Counted from the stretch's first letter, positions 21,220 to 34,009 are shown. The stretch: DNA of 64,000 nucleotides from Taxillus chinensis (GCA_023512835.1 CM042087.1:7136550-7200549), one strand, 5' to 3'. Notes: a model not told the origin generated them from the letters alone. Numbers and translations: made by a program.

Positions 21220-22609
21220 TATTGGATCAAACCCAGAATTTGGATTATGCAGATAAAACCCTATGTAATTTGATTTTAGACCTTGTACGTTATTCTTAGT
21301 TATTGCAGAAGTTATATCTCCAATTTGGACCTACACTCGTAAGAGCAAAGCCAAAGATAGGATACATAATCCTGATCCGGACCAACGTGAGTGTCGTTAA
21401 GCACTTGGTAAATAACCAAGTCCTCATACGGAATAAGGATCACTCGTGCGGACTAAACACATAAAGTTACGGACTAAGGAATCCGTATCTAACATTTAAA
21501 TGGACTAAGTTAAATAGATGTGGAATAAGAATCCTAGTCTACATCTCGCATGGAGTAAGAGAGAGTAGCCACTGAATAAAAAGCTAAGTCTTCCATTCAA
21601 GTGGACTAAGGACAAGAAGACACGGAGTAAGGAATCTGAGGCTTTCATTTACGCAAAGTAAGGAAGGACTTGTGCGGAATAAGGACCCAAGTCCTTTGTT
21701 CGCTCAGAGTAAGGAAAAGAGATATAGAGTAAGGAATCCGAACCTTTTACTCGAGCGGAGTAAGGATGCCCTGATACGGAGTAAGCCATCCAGACCTTTT
21801 ACTCATGTGGAGTAAGGAATTCAAGCGGAGTAAAGAAGCGCTGATACAGAGTAAGCTCTCTGAACCTTTTGTTCACATGGAGTAAGGAAGCGCTGACACG
21901 GAATAAGGATTCAATTATCAAACTGATACAGAGTAAGCAATCACTGACACGGAGTAAGGATCCAAACTTCATTAACACGGAGTAAAGAACTTTACAATGG
22001 ATTAAGAAGACGCTGCTTCACTTTATCAGCTTCTCATTTAAAGTCATCAGCTTGCTGTGTTTCGATGCAAGAAAGACCCGTTGAATATCTAAGTCGTCTT
22101 ACACGTGGATCACACAGAGATGTGGACAGAGCCTTAAATGTAATTGGGATCATGCGAAGTAATTCAATGTTTAAGTTCCCAAGATTTTGAGCACCACATC
22201 CACATTAATTAAAGCAGAGACATTTCTAAGACGAATTCAATGTTACACGGTGCTCAGAAGAAATATGTTCCAAGAATGTTTCCCAAGGGTTGTCTATATA
22301 TATCAAGACTTGTATATTTTCATAGATGCGCGTACATGTAAATAGTTCATAGAGATTAAGTTGGCTAGTGTGTGATTAATTGTAAAATAGAGTGCTAGAG
22401 TATTTCAGTAGATCAAAAAGCTTCACTCAGCTTTAATCTGTTAATATTTTGTTGTAATTATCTTTTGATAATAAAACAGAATACTTCCACTATCTGGTTA
22501 TCTTCTGTACTGATTTTATCCTTTAACTAGAAAGGTGTTGTGCCGGAGAAGAAGAAAGACTTTTCGATAAGAGCCTATTCACCCCCCTCTAGGCTCCCAG
22601 GGACCAACA
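21220..22609 (+). mobile_element. Sirevirus 3' LTR, copy X
   Basis: This 1390 bp LTR starts TATTGGATCAA (TGTTGGATCAA in other copies) and ends with the Sirevirus-type terminus CCCCCCTCTAGGCTCCCAGG followed by GACCAACA. A CGGAGTAAGGA-type array (about 21400-22010) lies upstream of a TATA box (TATATATAT, 22295-22303). It completes the plus-strand Sirevirus whose downstream gene lies at 7923-13692; the two were separated by Tekay element I. It is homologous to the LTRs at 24444-25729, 33000-33996 and 43664-44912. Confidence 0.85.
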
Positions 22610-22860
22610 GGAAGCTTAGTCCGGATCAATGGAAGGTTCAGATCCTTACTCCATGTCAGTGGTAGCTTAGTCCTGATCAATGGAAGGCTCGGATCCTTAC
22701 TCCGTATCAGTGGAAGCTTAGTCTGGATCAAAGGAAGGCTCGGATCTTTACTCGGTGTCAGTGGGAGCTTAGTCCGGACTAATGATGTCTCAGATTTGAC
22801 CATGACGCTCCGGATTTGACCATTTCTTTTTTTTTTTTTACTTTTAATTACCTTTTTACC
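22610..22860 (-). repeat. Tat LTR scrap (tandem-repeat part)
   Basis: Four units related to the 52 bp array of the Tat LTR (5491-6180) occur here in reverse orientation (CTTAGTCCGGATCAATGGAA, GGATCCTTACTCCGTATCAG). A T-run at 22828-22839 ends the recognisable part. The Sirevirus copy X probably inserted into this older LTR. Confidence 0.65.
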
Positions 22861-24227
22861 CCCACCCAAAATGCCAAAATGGATAAACTATGGGGTATTG
22901 TTTAGGAAGCTCCATATTCACCTAAATAGTCATTTTGCGGAATCTCGCATGGTCACATTTCCGGACCCTTTGACCAGGGGCATTGACTGTCTTTTGGCAA
23001 GTTTGACTTTTTTCGACGAAAATTGTTTTGGCCATAACTTCTTCGTTTTAAATCATAATTGAGCTCAGTCAAGTGCGTTAGTCTCCCAATTTCATCCTCT
23101 ATCATCTCGTGTTGGCCTTGGGGCAATTCAGGGGTTTGTAGTAGACGTTCTCAATTTTGGGCTTCCCTGTTCTTGTTATAGCATATCCATCGCGTGCAAA
23201 TTAGGGTTTAACATTGACTCCAAGCCTGGGATTGACTCCTTGATAGTGGGGGAGCTTGATGGACCTGTTCAATGTGATACATGGCATGGGAAGATAAATA
23301 TAAAATGTACAAATGGTTAGTATGTCCAACTCAGACAAAATGGAGTCCAACACATGTAATTCTCATATTGATTTTGTTTTGATTTATATTATTTTATTTC
23401 TTGGTAATTTGTCAATGAAAACAAATGGATATGCAACAACATATGATGATGCAGATATGAATATTGATGAATCATGTATTAATGTGGTAAGTAATATGTA
23501 CTATTATGTATTAATATATACTCTCAAATATATATTTTTTAACTTCAAAATTAATGTTTCAATTTCTTATTTATTTATTCCTTAATTTTGTAAGACTGAA
23601 GTCATCATTATGTGATGACTACGTGCGAGGCTGAAATTGCTTGCAGAGTATGTATTCTTGTATTTTGTTTTCTTCTTGGGTCATGGGTGTTACATTCTAT
23701 TAATTTTTTTATGTTTGTGTCTTTGCTGTTTTTAACTTAGATAATATTGTCATGTTTGGCTTTTGCAGAATTCTTATCACTAGACTTCTCAGCTGATTAT
23801 TTCTTACACTGATGCCAATGTTGTATTTTATTTGTTGTGCATGCTGATGCCAATTTGACAGTGTTGTATTTTATATCTTTTGAGTTAATTTTGGATTTGT
23901 TGGCAATGCTGATATCAATGTTGTGTTAATTATGAATTTAATAAATTCTGGATTCATTGGCAATGCTGATGCTAATGTTTGTTAATTCTGGATTGATTAA
24001 ATTCTGGATTTGTTGGAAATCCAGAATTCTGGATTGATTTAATTCTAGATTGACATGTGTTTGATTTCTTGTCATTTAATTTTGGTTGCCAGATTGCTGT
24101 GATGTTTTATTCTTTTAATTAAATTTAGGATTGATTGAATTCTGGGCTGGGCGTTGCCTTTCATTAAATTCTAGGCTAGGCGTTGCCTTTTATTAAATTC
24201 TGAGCTAGGCGTTGGCCTTTCATTTAA
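22861..24227. other. Unassigned AT-rich DNA
   Basis: The first 400 bp resemble LTR-type non-coding DNA but match nothing else here. The ORF at 23313-23585 ends in AT-rich sequence and shows no domain. Degenerate repeats of AATTCTGGATT-type occur at 23900-24060 and three copies of a roughly 35 bp unit with CTAGGCGTTGCCTTT at 24129-24226. It may be the inside of a hAT-like element whose right end is at 24434. Confidence 0.4.
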
Positions 24228-24434
24228 TTTTGGGCGGGGCGGGGCGGGGTGGAAAAGAAAAATTAAATGCTTATCGGGGCGTGGCGGGGATGGGGACTTA
24301 TATTCCCCGGCGGGGTGGGGATGGGGCAAGTGATTTAATCCCTGCCGGGGTACAGGGCGGGGACGGGGCGTGTAATTCTTAACGGGGATGGGGCAAGGTA
24401 ATACTCGCCCCGCCCCGCCCCATTGCCATTCCTA
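24228..24434 (-). repeat. G-rich end of a possible hAT-like element
   Basis: Runs of GGGGCGGGG dominate 24230-24420. Read on the minus strand from 24434, the end is TAGGAATGGCAATGGGGC, which fits a hAT-type terminal sequence (TAGGGNTGNCAA-like). No matching left end was found, so the element is truncated or the assignment is wrong. The following eight bases (AAGAAGAT) could be one copy of a target duplication. Confidence 0.4.
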
Positions 24435-24443
24435 AAGAAGATG

Positions 24444-25729
24444 TGTTGGTCCCAAGGAGCCTAGAGGGGGTGAATAGGGTCTAATCAAAAACTCTTCGCT
24501 CGTCCCTGGCACAAGACTTATCTAGTTAAACGATAATATCAGTGCGAAAGATAACCAGATAGTGAAAGTATTTTATTTTATTATCAACTGATAAATACAA
24601 CAAAATAGTAATAGATTAAAGCTAATGAAGCTTTTCGATCTACTGTAAACTCTCTTACACTCCGTTTACAATTACTCACACACTAGCCAATTTAATCTCC
24701 AAGAGCTCTTGCACATGTACACGCATATATGAAAATATACAAGTGTTAATATATATAGCCATCTAATGGAAGACATTATTGGAACTTGTTATTCTGAGCG
24801 ACAAGAAGCATTGACTATTCCTCGGTAATCTCTCTGCCTCAATTGTTGCGGATGTGGAGCTCAAGATCTTGAGTCTTTAAACTTTGAATTACTTTGCATG
24901 ATTCCAAGTGCAATTAAAGTTATGTCCACATATTCGTGTGATCCACGTGTAAGATGGTTTACGTTTTCAATGAGTTTGTCTTACATCGGGACACAACGAG
25001 TTGATGACTTTGAGTGCGAACCTGATAAGTTGAAGTAGTGTCTTCTTAATCCGTCGTAAAGTTCCTTGCTCTGTGTTAATGAAGCTCAGATCCTTACTTC
25101 ATGTCAGTAGTTGCTTACTTCGTGTTAGTTTGATACTGGAATCCTTATTCCGTGTCAGCGCTTCTTTACTCCGTATGAACGAGAAGTCTGGAGAGCTTAC
25201 TCCGTATCAGCGCTTCCTTACTCCAGACGAGTTCCTTACTATGCATGAGTTAAAAGGTTCGAATGGCTTACTCCGTATTAGCGCATCCTTACTCCGCATG
25301 AGTAAAAGGTTCGGATTCCTGACTTCGCATCTTTTTTCCTTACTCCGTGCGAATAAAGGACTTGGGTCCTTATTCCGCACAAGTCATTCCTTACTCCGCA
25401 TGAATGAAAGACTCAGATTCCTTACTCCGTGTCTTCTTGTCTTTAGTCCGCTTGAGTGGAAGACTTAGCTTTTTATTCTGCGACTGTGCTCTCTTACTCC
25501 GTACGAGATGTAGATTGGGATTCTTATTTCACATTTATTTAACTTAGTCCATTAAGTCTAAGACACGGATTCCTTAGTCCGTAACTTTAAGCATTTGGTC
25601 CGCACGAGTAATCCTTATTCCATATGAAGAAAATATATTTTGCAACAACAAAGAATAAACATACAAGGTCTCAAATCAAAGTATATAGGGTTTTATCCGC
25701 ATCATCTAAATTCAGGGCTTGATCCAACA
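24444..25729 (-). mobile_element. Sirevirus LTR A
   Basis: A 1286 bp LTR starts on the minus strand at 25729 (TGTTGGATCAAGCCC) and ends at 24444 (GGGACCAACA). It carries a CTTACTCCGTATCAG-type array (25050-25630) and a TATA-like stretch (TATATATT on the minus strand, about 24750-24760). It is the 3' LTR of the left internal region. Confidence 0.9.
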
Positions 25730-26357
25730 ATCTCTCCTAATATGGATATGCCAAAACCCTTTGTAATCTAATCTAGTAAGTGAAGCAAAAAGATAACATA
25801 CAGAAATAAAGATAACTTCCTCTTAGAGAAGTGGCTGTGTTTGGGGATAGGAACTCCTAGAAGAAATGTAGATGCAGGCCGCTTATTAGCAAGAGCGGAG
25901 GAAGTTACAGCAGGATCAGATGACAATCTCTCCCCCATTTTGACAGATTGTCGGGGAGCGGCAGGAGAACGAGTCATTGTGTGCGCCACGTCTGCAAAAG
26001 AGGTAGACAGTGAGTGCATGGAAGAGGCGACGAGATCCATCTTCTGCTCGATGGAAGAGTCAGTTAGGGTGGAGAGGAGTTGGGTGCCAAGGGCATCAAC
26101 CTTAATGGCGATGGTAGCAATTTGGGTGCTTTAGGCTTGGGCGTGGCGGTCCAGCTGTGCAGAGATCACAACGTCGAAGTGAACCGTGCCAGACGAGGCA
26201 CGTCTAAGCACAAACTCCAGGGCTTTGGAGGACTCCCCCACATGAAGAGGGGCAAGAGTGCATTGGGAAGAGGAGTCATCAGCTGGAGAAAGGGGTTGGT
26301 CATTAGCAGCAGCAGAGGGACCAGCCGGAGCATCGGAGGCATCCGGGGTAGTAGATC
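25730..26357 (-). pseudogene. Sirevirus extra gene, copy Z, C-proximal part
   Basis: On the minus strand the sequence reads the helical block (MDLVASSMHSLSTSFADVAH), a Ser/Pro linker and then jumps into the 3' UTR and polypurine tract (25730-25744). The Ulp1-like protease region present in copies X and Y is deleted. A solo LTR begins at 26358. The plus-strand ORFs over the same bases are shadows. It aligns with 35660-34960 of copy Y. Confidence 0.75.
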
Positions 26358-28204
26358 TGTAGGTCCCAAAGTGCGTCTAGAGGGGGGGGTGAATAGACTT
26401 TCTTCGTTTGCGGAAGCTAGACTATTAGCTGATTCTGGATTAGTCTACAGATGATTATGATGGAAGTATTTATGTAGAAGATGACAACAGAGTATGAGTG
26501 ATAGCGTGAATGATGATGAACTATCAAACAAAACTGAGATGAAGATAAAAGTTTTTTTCTTAACAGATCTCAGTTGTGAAAGTGACGGTTTAGGATAGAT
26601 TGACATATGGAAGATAACACATAAATTAGACTTTTTGAAAGCGCTGGATCTTTGATGAACAAAAGGTTCTTAATGATCAGAGAGATTAATCTCGTTCTTG
26701 GTTCAACACGGCGCACAACACTTCTCCAGTTTTTCTCTCAGAGTCACTCACTCTCTGTTGTTGGAACTCGCTCACACTTGACAGGTTCTGTAAAGGATTG
26801 TTTATATCTAGTGTGTCAGAGCCATTTTCTTGTGTACTGTGTGTTTCCTTCTTTTGAGAGAGAGATTAAACTCATAATTTTGTCGTTAAGTGCGTGAGAG
26901 ATATATCTTTAAGATTAAAGTGTTCGTGCGCCATGATGTCCATCCCGACAGACTGACTTCCCGCCACTGAAAATCCGGAATGTCAGGGGATGGGTTGATC
27001 TGCTCTGATTTACAGATCAGATGACCATACTGCATTTTTGGCATGCAGTCGATCTCGGCCGTTCATCTGTGGATAGTAGTTGGCAGCAATTAATGCATCA
27101 TTAAATGTGCTCAACTGCTCGGGACGGCACAGACTTACTGTACAAACCCTAGCCGTCAATATCGCTAAGAAACTATGTTTAGGGTTGTAAGTTTGCCTCA
27201 GAGGTGGATGCCTCGTAGGTTTGGAGACTCGAAGATTTTAGCTAGCACCTGTAAAAGTTGCGAAGTCTTGCTTCAGGCTTCATGGGTTTTCTACGAGTCT
27301 ACGACTCACATCTTCGAGTCTTTGAGTTTTCGAGGCTGGAGGTTAAGTTGGATTAGCCTTTTAGTGTCACTCTGTTGACTAAAGTCTACGACTTTGCGTG
27401 TCTACGACTCTACGAGTCTGCGACTCTTCGAATAGCACTTAGAGTGACTTCTTCGAGTACAGCTAATCTACCGGTTATTGGAGCTATGAATCTAGGACTC
27501 TAGCTCTACGGGTCTACAACCTTCGGGTCTCTCAGTTTACTATATTTGACTAGGTGGTCTGAAAATCTTCGACTCTACGAGTCTTCAACTTCGCTTTTCT
27601 TCCTTGGTCTTTCACAGAGGTGCATAAACTGAGTTCCTTTATAGCTGCGACCCTTTAGCTCCAACTCTCCGCCGTTGATCTCCGAGTCTGGAAGTATGGC
27701 AATTTCTCTATAGTGACTGTGTCCCTCGAGTCTACGACTCTACGACTCTTGAGTTACAGTTTCATTTGCTTGCCAGTCTTTACAGCGTCGATTCTTCGAC
27801 CTTCAACCTACGAGTCTACGAGTCCAGTTTCCTTAACAGTGTTTGAAGGTTTCAACCCTACGACTCTACGAGTCTACGAGTCATTTAGCGTTGGTTACTG
27901 TTCTTAACACTGCTTCGACTCTACGAGTCTCCGAACTTCGTTGACGCTTACATTAACACTTTCTTTTCTGTACCATGACTCTACGACCTTCGACCCTGGA
28001 TCTACGAGTCGCAATTTTCTGTCACTATTTTGTTTTGAGTCTTCAGACTCTACGAGTCTACGAGTCTACGAGTCTCTTGCCAATACGTCCTATGACAGTT
28101 TCACTTCTACGAACTTCAACTCTCTGACCCTACGGCTGTCGGTTCTTCGAGTCTCCAGACTTAGACTATTTGTAGGAGCTTCATCAAATCCTATATTTCC
28201 AACA
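26358..28204 (-). mobile_element. Solo LTR of a second Sirevirus-like family
   Basis: An 1847 bp LTR has edges TGTAGGTCCC...TCTAGAGGGG and TTCCAACA on the plus strand, so it reads minus. It is flanked by a perfect 5 bp duplication AGATC (26353-26357 and 28205-28209). The empty site is seen in copy Y near 35490-35510. The CTAGAGGGGGGGGTGAATAG end resembles the Sirevirus LTR terminus, but the body is different. It carries many CTACGAGTC repeats (27370-28110). Confidence 0.85.
27370..28110. repeat. CTACGAGTC degenerate repeat array
   Basis: More than 20 scattered or tandem copies of CTACGAGTC / GACTCTACGA occur, densest at 27720-27880 and 28030-28075. It is similar in style to the TACGAA repeats in the Ty3-type LTRs at 1350-1560, 47700-47960 and 58790-59020. 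Confidence 0.85.
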
Positions 28205-28450
28205 AGATCCACTTTGACCAAAGAGGTCAACCATGGGAATGGTGGCAGCAGGAGAAGAGGACTCAGCCACAGCAAGGGAAGAAGCCCGTGAGTCATGGGC
28301 TGGTCCGGAGGTAACACCAAAAGGTGTGTCAGGAAGGGAGGTCGGCGTAAGGAAGCCGTGGTCTAAGTTCTAGACGATCATGTCCACCAGGGTGTTGGTA
28401 TGGCGAGTGTAATACACCCGAAGATCGTTGTTGGGGATGGTGGTTGTACA
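28205..28450 (-). pseudogene. Sirevirus extra gene, copy Z, N-proximal part
   Basis: This aligns with 35750-35510 (minus) of copy Y: a VWSTMVLPPDQPMTHG-like region that corresponds to the block between the N-terminal domain and the helical stretch. Beyond about 28450 the homology jumps to copy Y position 37150, so the whole N-terminal domain is deleted in this copy. Confidence 0.7.
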
Positions 28451-29837
28451 GACGATCATGTCCTCTTCAAAAATACGCGATGTAAGATGATACTTTACTT
28501 ATCACGATTTGAGAGTTCTAAGAGTAAGGAGGAATTGAACCGACATTCATCCGGAGTAAAGATAATCCGTAGAAGAATATCCATATGAAAAATAGATGGA
28601 GTCCGTATGAAATAGGTGCTTAAACGAGAAAAGTAGATTCCTTTTCTGTCTTGAAGTTGAAAAGAAAAGAAGTACCACAACACTTCAAATCTGAGACATC
28701 AGACAAGATATATATTGGTGAAAATGCAAAGAGAATCTGAACCTGTAGCTTCATAAATATATACTAAAAGAACAAAAGACTTAACAGGTTAGGAATAGAT
28801 ATGGAAAGGTCAACATAATCTGAACTAATGAGAAACAATCAGAACTTATGCATTAAAAAAAATGAAGCAAGAGATACATACATACGAGATAAGGATCATT
28901 TTACTGACATCAATGCATATGACAGATGACAAACACATAAGTTCATATTGGTCAACATAGTGAAACCTTCATGTTGAACGACGTAGCTAAGATTAATTAA
29001 ATCTATATGATTTGTCCAACTTAAGGTTCATGAGTGAGAATGGATTAAAGAACACATACCAATAGTAATCAATTGATTATCCGATTAAGATGCGCTGTTG
29101 AAGAAGTAAAAACATCCAATCATGCCACAATTCTGATTCAACAATACATGCCCAGTCAGATCCAAAAGGAGAGTTTAGAGGAAAGAGCATCTGAGACATA
29201 TCAGGGGGTCATTACTTAAGAAAAAAAATGAAGCTTTTGCTCCCCCTTAGATCGTGCGATCATCTCAGTGATAGACTCCCCCTTAGACAAATAGCCAGGA
29301 AAGATGTCACGAGACATATAAGTGGGTATTACTTGGGTAATAGATAAAGCATTTTCTCCCCCTTAGATCATGCGATCCTTTCGATGGACATTTCCTACTT
29401 AATGATTTAGATCATGAGAAATTGCTGTCTATCCTTTAGGAAACTCCACTTCAGAAGGTGATTAGACTGCCACTGTGTTTTCATCCACTAGGCATTCCGA
29501 GCTAACCTATTTTATTTCTTCAATCAGGCATGTTAATAGTGCAATCAATATGAAAAAGCATTGAACATGTGGTGATAAATGAAAATTGGAATCATAAGGA
29601 GGTTTTATTCATATATCTTTAATTATGTTAGCTTAAGCAACTTCAGTCGGCAAACGCAAGCATCCTCCCAAAATGAAAGTATGAGAATTTTATCAGAAAC
29701 ATAACGCAGACACAAGTAAAGATGATCATCAGAAAGAACAGTAAGTGTCTAACGCTCATTATGAAACACGATGCATATTCTGAAAGAGATATTATTGGAG
29801 GAATTAAAGAGAAACTATGTAAAAAGGTTGAGCATAC
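28451..29837 (-). other. Sirevirus spacer between pol and extra gene, left copy
   Basis: This non-coding stretch matches 37165-38541. It contains three CTAAGGGGGAG-like purine tracts on the minus strand (29250-29241, 29286-29275, 29366-29355). Repeated polypurine tracts downstream of pol are a reported trait of Sireviruses. No gene is supported. Confidence 0.7.
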
Positions 29838-32800
29838 CTAATTTGGGGAGTAGTTCAGAAAATCTTGCATCAGGTTGGGGCTTGGTGAGTATGTCTGTGA
29901 GTTGATCATCCGTAGCAATATGTTTGAGAGATATTTTCTTTTTGAGAACATGATCTCAGATGAAGTGATACCTGACTTCAATGTGCTTTGTCTTTGGGTG
30001 CATGACAAGATTGTTGCTGATGGCAATTGCATTGGTATTGTCGCAGTATAATGGAATAGATGTCATGTCGAAACCGTAGTCAGTAAGTTGACTTTGCATC
30101 TAGAGAAGCTGTGCGCCACAACTCCCAGTAGCTATGTATTCCGCCTCAGCAGTAGAAGTTGATACGGAATTCTCCTTCTTACTGAACCATGAATTCAGTT
30201 TGTTTCCTAAGAACTGACAAGTACCACTAGTGCTTTTTCTATCTAGGCGACACCCGACAAAATCATCATCTGAATATCCAGATAAGGAGAAAATGGACTC
30301 CTTTGGATACCAAAGTCCCAAATTCATAGTCCCTTTAAGATACCACAATATCCATTTGACATGAAGCATGTGTGACTCTTTAGGATTTGCCTGATATCTT
30401 GCACATATACAGGTTGCGAACATGATATCTGGGCGACTTGCTGTAAGATACAACAATGATCCTATCATACCTCTATATTCAGTCACATTTACTTATTCTC
30501 CATTAAGATCAGGATCTAACTTGGCACTGATTGGCATGGGAGTCTTCATGGGAGATGAATTTTGCATACCAAACTTTTTGATTAAGTCTCGTGTGTACTT
30601 AACTTGGTTGATGAAAATTCCTTCAGCTGTTTGACTTCAATACCAAGGAAGTAAGATAATTCTCCCATTATACTCATTTCAAACTTGCCAGTCATTAACT
30701 TCGCGAACTCCTCACAAAGTTTGGGATTAGATGATCCGAAAATGATGTCATCCACATAAATTTTTACGATAAGAGAATAACCCTTCTCTTTCCATAGGAA
30801 TAATGTGGTGTTTATCTTCCCTTTTATGAAGTTATGTTCGAGCAAGAATTTTGACAGTGTGTCGTACCAAGCTCTTGGAGCTTGCTTTAATCCGTACAAG
30901 GCTTTTCATAGTTTATACACTATATGTTCAACCTTGTGTTCAACGAATCCTAGAGGTTGTTCGACATAAACTTTCTATTGAAGATCTCCATTATGAAAAG
31001 CACTCTTGACGTCCATATGATAAACTGTGAAGTTTTCATATGATGCATACACCTGGAACATTCAGATCCTTCAAGTCTAGCTACTAGAGCAAAGGTTTCG
31101 TCATAATCAATGCCTTCTTCTTGACGATATCCTTTGGCTACCAGTCGAGATTTGTTCTGGATTACTATTCCATTAGTATCAAGTTTGTTCCGGAACACCC
31201 ATTTAACTCCAATGACTTGTTGCAATCTAGGCCTTCGTACGAGCGTCCACACTTCCTTCCTCCTGAACTAATTAAGCTCTTCTTGCATAGCATCTATCTA
31301 GTTTGAATCTTGAAGGGCTTCATTCACCACCTTTGGCTCTATTTGTGATAGAAAACAAGAGTAGAGACACAAGTTCGAGGTGGCTGCCCTTGTTCTAACT
31401 CCAACAATAGGATCACCAATCACTTGATCTGATGGATGGTTTCGAGTCCACCTATAATTCTGCGCAAGTGGTGGTGAATAGTCAATGATTTGAAGCTCTG
31501 CCAGATTGGGTGGATCATATACATCGGTTGGTTGAGCTTCTTCCAGGCCAGTTATATCTGTATGATGAACAGTTCCAGAAGTACTTTGAGGTTCTTTGGC
31601 ACTGTGACTTTTAGTATTAACTAGTCCGAATGGACTCGAAGGTTCTCCGGTGTATAGGATGTCCGTATTAATTGGTCCGGAGTTGAGTGGAAGTCCCGAG
31701 TCCGATTCTTTGGAAGCATCATCAGTAACATTTCTTCTTGCTTCTCTGGTGCTTGGTGATTCATCAGTAGTAGAGGCAGGAACATGTTTGAGCTGTGAAT
31801 AGTCAATCGTGTCCGTATGATCCTACACATTTGGATTTGAAGATCCTACACTTGACCAGTCAAGATTAGATTCATCAAAATCAACATGGACAGATTCTTC
31901 AACTGTTAAATGTTTTCTATTGAAGATGTGATAAGCCGTGTAACGAGTATCCGACAAAGATCCCATCATCGGATTTTGGCTCAAATTTATTACGAGCCTC
32001 TTTGCCGTTGTTTAACACGTAGCAAGCACACCCAAAAGCTTTGAAATGAGAGATTGATGGCTTCCTGCCTCCCCACATCTCATAGGGTGTTTCATGGTAA
32101 CCTTATTGATAAGAGTTCTGTTCTGAACATAACATGCAGTGGACATAGCTTCAGCCCATAGACTGAGAGGAAGTTTTGCCCCTACTAACATTGATCTACC
32201 AGCTTCGACTAAAGTGCGATTCTTATACTCAGCAACTCCATTTTTGTTGTGGAGTCCTGGGCGCAGAGAAGCCGTGCTGAATGCCTTGTTCAGAACAATA
32301 TGATCTCATATCGGAAAAGTCAAATTTCGTACTATGATCACTCCTGATACATTTAATGCTCAGTCCTTGTGAATTGCTTATCCAGTTGAAGAGATCTACA
32401 AGATGTTCAAAGGTTTGATCCTTCGATTTCAGTAACATCATCCATGTATACCTGGTGAAGTCATCGATAACCACAAGGGTATATCTCGCACCAGCAAGAG
32501 AAGTAATAGAAATGGGACCACAGAGGTCCATATGAAGAAGTTGCAATGGAGCAGTTATTGAATTAACTGATTTGCTCTTAATACTATACTTGGTTTGCTT
32601 GCCAAGTTGGCATTCTCGAAAGAGTGAATCTCTGGAGTATTTATGTTTGGGCAGACCATTAACCAAGTCAAGCGACGCTAGTTTAGACAAAGTTTTAAAA
32701 TTTAAATGAGCTCAACGCTTGTGCCTTTGCCAACTTTCTTCATTTGATGTTGTATTGAGGAAGCATACAAGGTCAGAAGAATTATTTCTTAAGACCACTG

Positions 32801-33000
32801 AGTATATGTCCCCATCTCTTAATCCGGATAACTTAATATCTCCGGATAAGTTTTCTTTAACTGTGCAGGTGTTGGACATAAAGGAAACAGTAAATCCTTT
32901 GTCACATAAACTACTGACACTCAGTAGATTATGCTTCAAACCTTCGACTAGTGCAACCCTAGTAATTGATACACAGTCGTTAGTTAAAGTGCCATACCCC
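29838..33000 (-). pseudogene. Sirevirus pol, left copy (integrase to RNase H)
   Basis: Minus-strand blocks in order are GAG-pre-integrase (33002-32712, MKHNLLSVSSLCDKG-like), integrase core (32690-32229, LLHMDLCGPIS and IRSDHSTKF), linker, reverse transcriptase (31252-30582, YVDDIIFGSS intact) and RNase H (30486-29838, STSTAEAEYIA). An extra T near 32245 shifts the frame exactly where the third catalytic residue (Glu) of the integrase should be. Protease, gag, primer site and part of the LTR are missing because of a deletion ending at about 33000. Several other stops and frameshifts occur. Confidence 0.88.
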
Positions 33001-33996
33001 ACAAAACTATTACACGCTCACTTATGCACACACACTAAAGTGTACAAGTGTTACTATTTATAGCGACATCCACAAGAGACAACCTTGGAACTTATTATTC
33101 CGAACATTGTGCACATTTACTGTCTCTCAGAAATTTCTCTGCCTCAATTGCTGCGGATGTGGTCTTCAAGATCTTGGATTTGCAACACATAAGAGTCTTT
33201 GTAAGTTCCCAAGTGTAGTTAAAGTTGTGTCCACATATCCGGATGATCCACGTGTAAGATGTTTTAAGTTCTCAACAAGTTTGTCTTACATCGGAAAGCA
33301 GCGAGCTGGTGACTTTGAATACGAAGAGATAAGTTGAAGTAGCATCTTCTTGAATCCGGTATAAGGTTCCTTACTACGTGTTTAAACTAAGCTCGGATCC
33401 TTACTCCGTAATACTGATTGCTTACTCCGTATCAATTTGGTACTGGAATCCTTATTCCGTGTAAGCACTTCCTTACTCCGTATAAAAGAGAAGGTCAGAG
33501 TGCTTACTCCGCATCAGTGCTTCCTTACTCCGCATCTAGTTTCCTTACTCCGCATGAGTTAAAGGAACGGATGGCTTACTCCGTATCAGCACATCCTTAC
33601 TCCGCATGAGTGAGTGGTTCGGATTCCTTACTCCGCATCTAGTTTTCTTACTCCGTGCGAATTTATAGACTAAGATTCTTACTACGCATCTATTTGACTT
33701 AGTCCGTTTGAAGTATTAGGTGCAGATTTCTTAGTCCGTAACTTTTAAGTTCTTAGTCCGCACGAATGATCCTTATTCCGTATGAAGTAAAGACTTGGTT
33801 ATATACCAAGTGTTTGACGACACTCATCCTTACCTGGATCGGGATTATGTATCATGTCCTTAGCTTTGCTCTCACGAGTGTAGATCCGGATGAAGATCAT
33901 ATCTTCTACAATGACTTAAGACAAAACAACAAAGGTCTCAAATCAAATTACATAGGGCTTTATCAGTATTATCCAAATTCTGGGCTTGATCCAACA
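33000..33996 (-). mobile_element. Sirevirus LTR B, truncated
   Basis: It starts on the minus strand at 33996 (TGTTGGATCAAGCCC) and is cut at about 33000, losing about 275 bp relative to LTR C. The TATA box (TATAAATAGT, 33062-33053) is kept. The junction with pol carries a CACA shared by both parents. It serves as 3' LTR of the right-hand internal region and as what remains of the 5' LTR of the left one. Confidence 0.88.
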
Positions 33997-34009
33997 ATCT
34001 CCCCCAATT
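33997..34009 (-). other. Sirevirus polypurine tract, copy Y
   Basis: AATTGGGGGAGAT on the minus strand abuts LTR B. It marks the end of the internal region and lies about 130 bp after the stop of the extra gene. Confidence 0.85.

Noticed and set aside
23313..23585. Possible host or hAT gene exon
   Set aside because: There is no recognisable domain and its 3' half is AT-rich and intron-like; it is left as unassigned DNA.
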